From assembly GCA_003488005.1 (NCBI GenBank), contig DNND01000134.1:35446-42657 (forward strand): a DNA stretch of 7,212 nucleotides, given 5' to 3'. The notes beneath the pieces were generated by a model that saw only the letters and a program-made list of their open reading frames with translations, searched no databases and was not told the origin of the DNA. Source of the stretch: Blastocatellia bacterium. GTDB taxonomy: Bacteria > Acidobacteriota > Blastocatellia > Pyrinomonadales > Pyrinomonadaceae. Within the stretch, counting starts at the first letter, position 1, and each line of letters starts with the position of its first letter. This document shows positions 7,094-7,212 of the stretch, piece after piece. The translations under genes were made by a program, and so were the position numbers.

Positions 7094-7212
7094 CTAAGTG
7101 TCATGAGGTCAGTACCGCCTGCGGTAGCGGGTGGATGTCTCTTGAATTGCGCAAAGAAAATCGGAATACACCCACCCGCTACCGCAGGCGGTACTGACCT
7201 CATGACACTTAG
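7094..7212. repeat. Perfect 41-bp inverted repeat, REP/BIME-like or MITE-like
   Basis: Arm 7094-7134 is the exact reverse complement of arm 7172-7212, all 41 bases, around a 37-base spacer (7135-7171). Each arm contains its own small palindrome TACCGCCTGCGGTA (7113-7126 and its mirror) followed by GCGGGTGG. Two facing GC-rich palindromic units resemble a bacterial interspersed mosaic element or a small non-autonomous element. There is no coding potential in the spacer. The right arm ends at the last base of the window, so the repeat may be longer. Confidence 0.85.

Noticed and set aside
7094..7212. Inverted repeat considered as insertion-sequence ends
   Set aside because: Only 37 bases lie between the arms, so no transposase is enclosed, and no target duplication can be seen because the right flank is outside the window.

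Overview
The window reads like part of a chromosome of an acidobacterium, most likely class Blastocatellia (Pyrinomonadaceae-like). This is inferred from the style of the proteins, the moderate GC content, and the mix of heptanucleotide repeats and small palindromic repeats in and between genes. I could not run a search, so the placement is tentative. There is no sign of phage, plasmid or insertion-sequence genes. The only classical mobile-type module is a small HicBA toxin-antitoxin pair.

Layout. Positions 1-321 (minus) hold the N-terminal 107 codons of an AtuA/DUF1446-family protein cut by the window edge. Positions 322-516 hold a palindromic repeat and tandem terminator-like hairpins. Positions 517-1341 (minus) encode a secreted low-complexity protein, preceded by a strong Shine-Dalgarno and a perfect 18-bp palindrome. 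Positions 1506-3659 (minus) carry hicB, hicA and an acyl-CoA carboxylase carboxyltransferase subunit with overlapping ends. Positions 3797-5221 (minus) encode a secreted HExxH metalloprotease-like protein. Divergent to it, 5322-5813 (plus) encodes a hot-dog acyl-CoA thioesterase. Positions 5906-6685 (minus) encode a YmdB-type phosphodiesterase. The gene-free right end (6686-7212) contains an inverted heptamer repeat, a probable 6S RNA on the minus strand with its own extended -10 promoter, and a perfect 41-bp inverted repeat reaching the last base.

How the genes fit. The carboxyltransferase subunit and the AtuA-family protein are commonly associated in acyclic terpene or branched-chain acyl-CoA degradation. 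Here they share a strand but are separated by the secreted-protein gene and terminator-like hairpins. The carboxylase start overlaps the hicA stop (ATGA), so its translation may be coupled to the toxin-antitoxin operon. The other genes look like unrelated housekeeping or secretory functions.

The most unusual signals are repeats. Three five-unit, 35-bp heptamer arrays lie inside coding regions with the reading frame kept open, and related heptamers form a large hairpin next to ymdB. Two copies of one three-way-junction-like palindromic element (333-386 and 5832-5899) show a compensatory base change. The right-edge inverted repeat resembles a paired REP element upstream of the 6S promoter.
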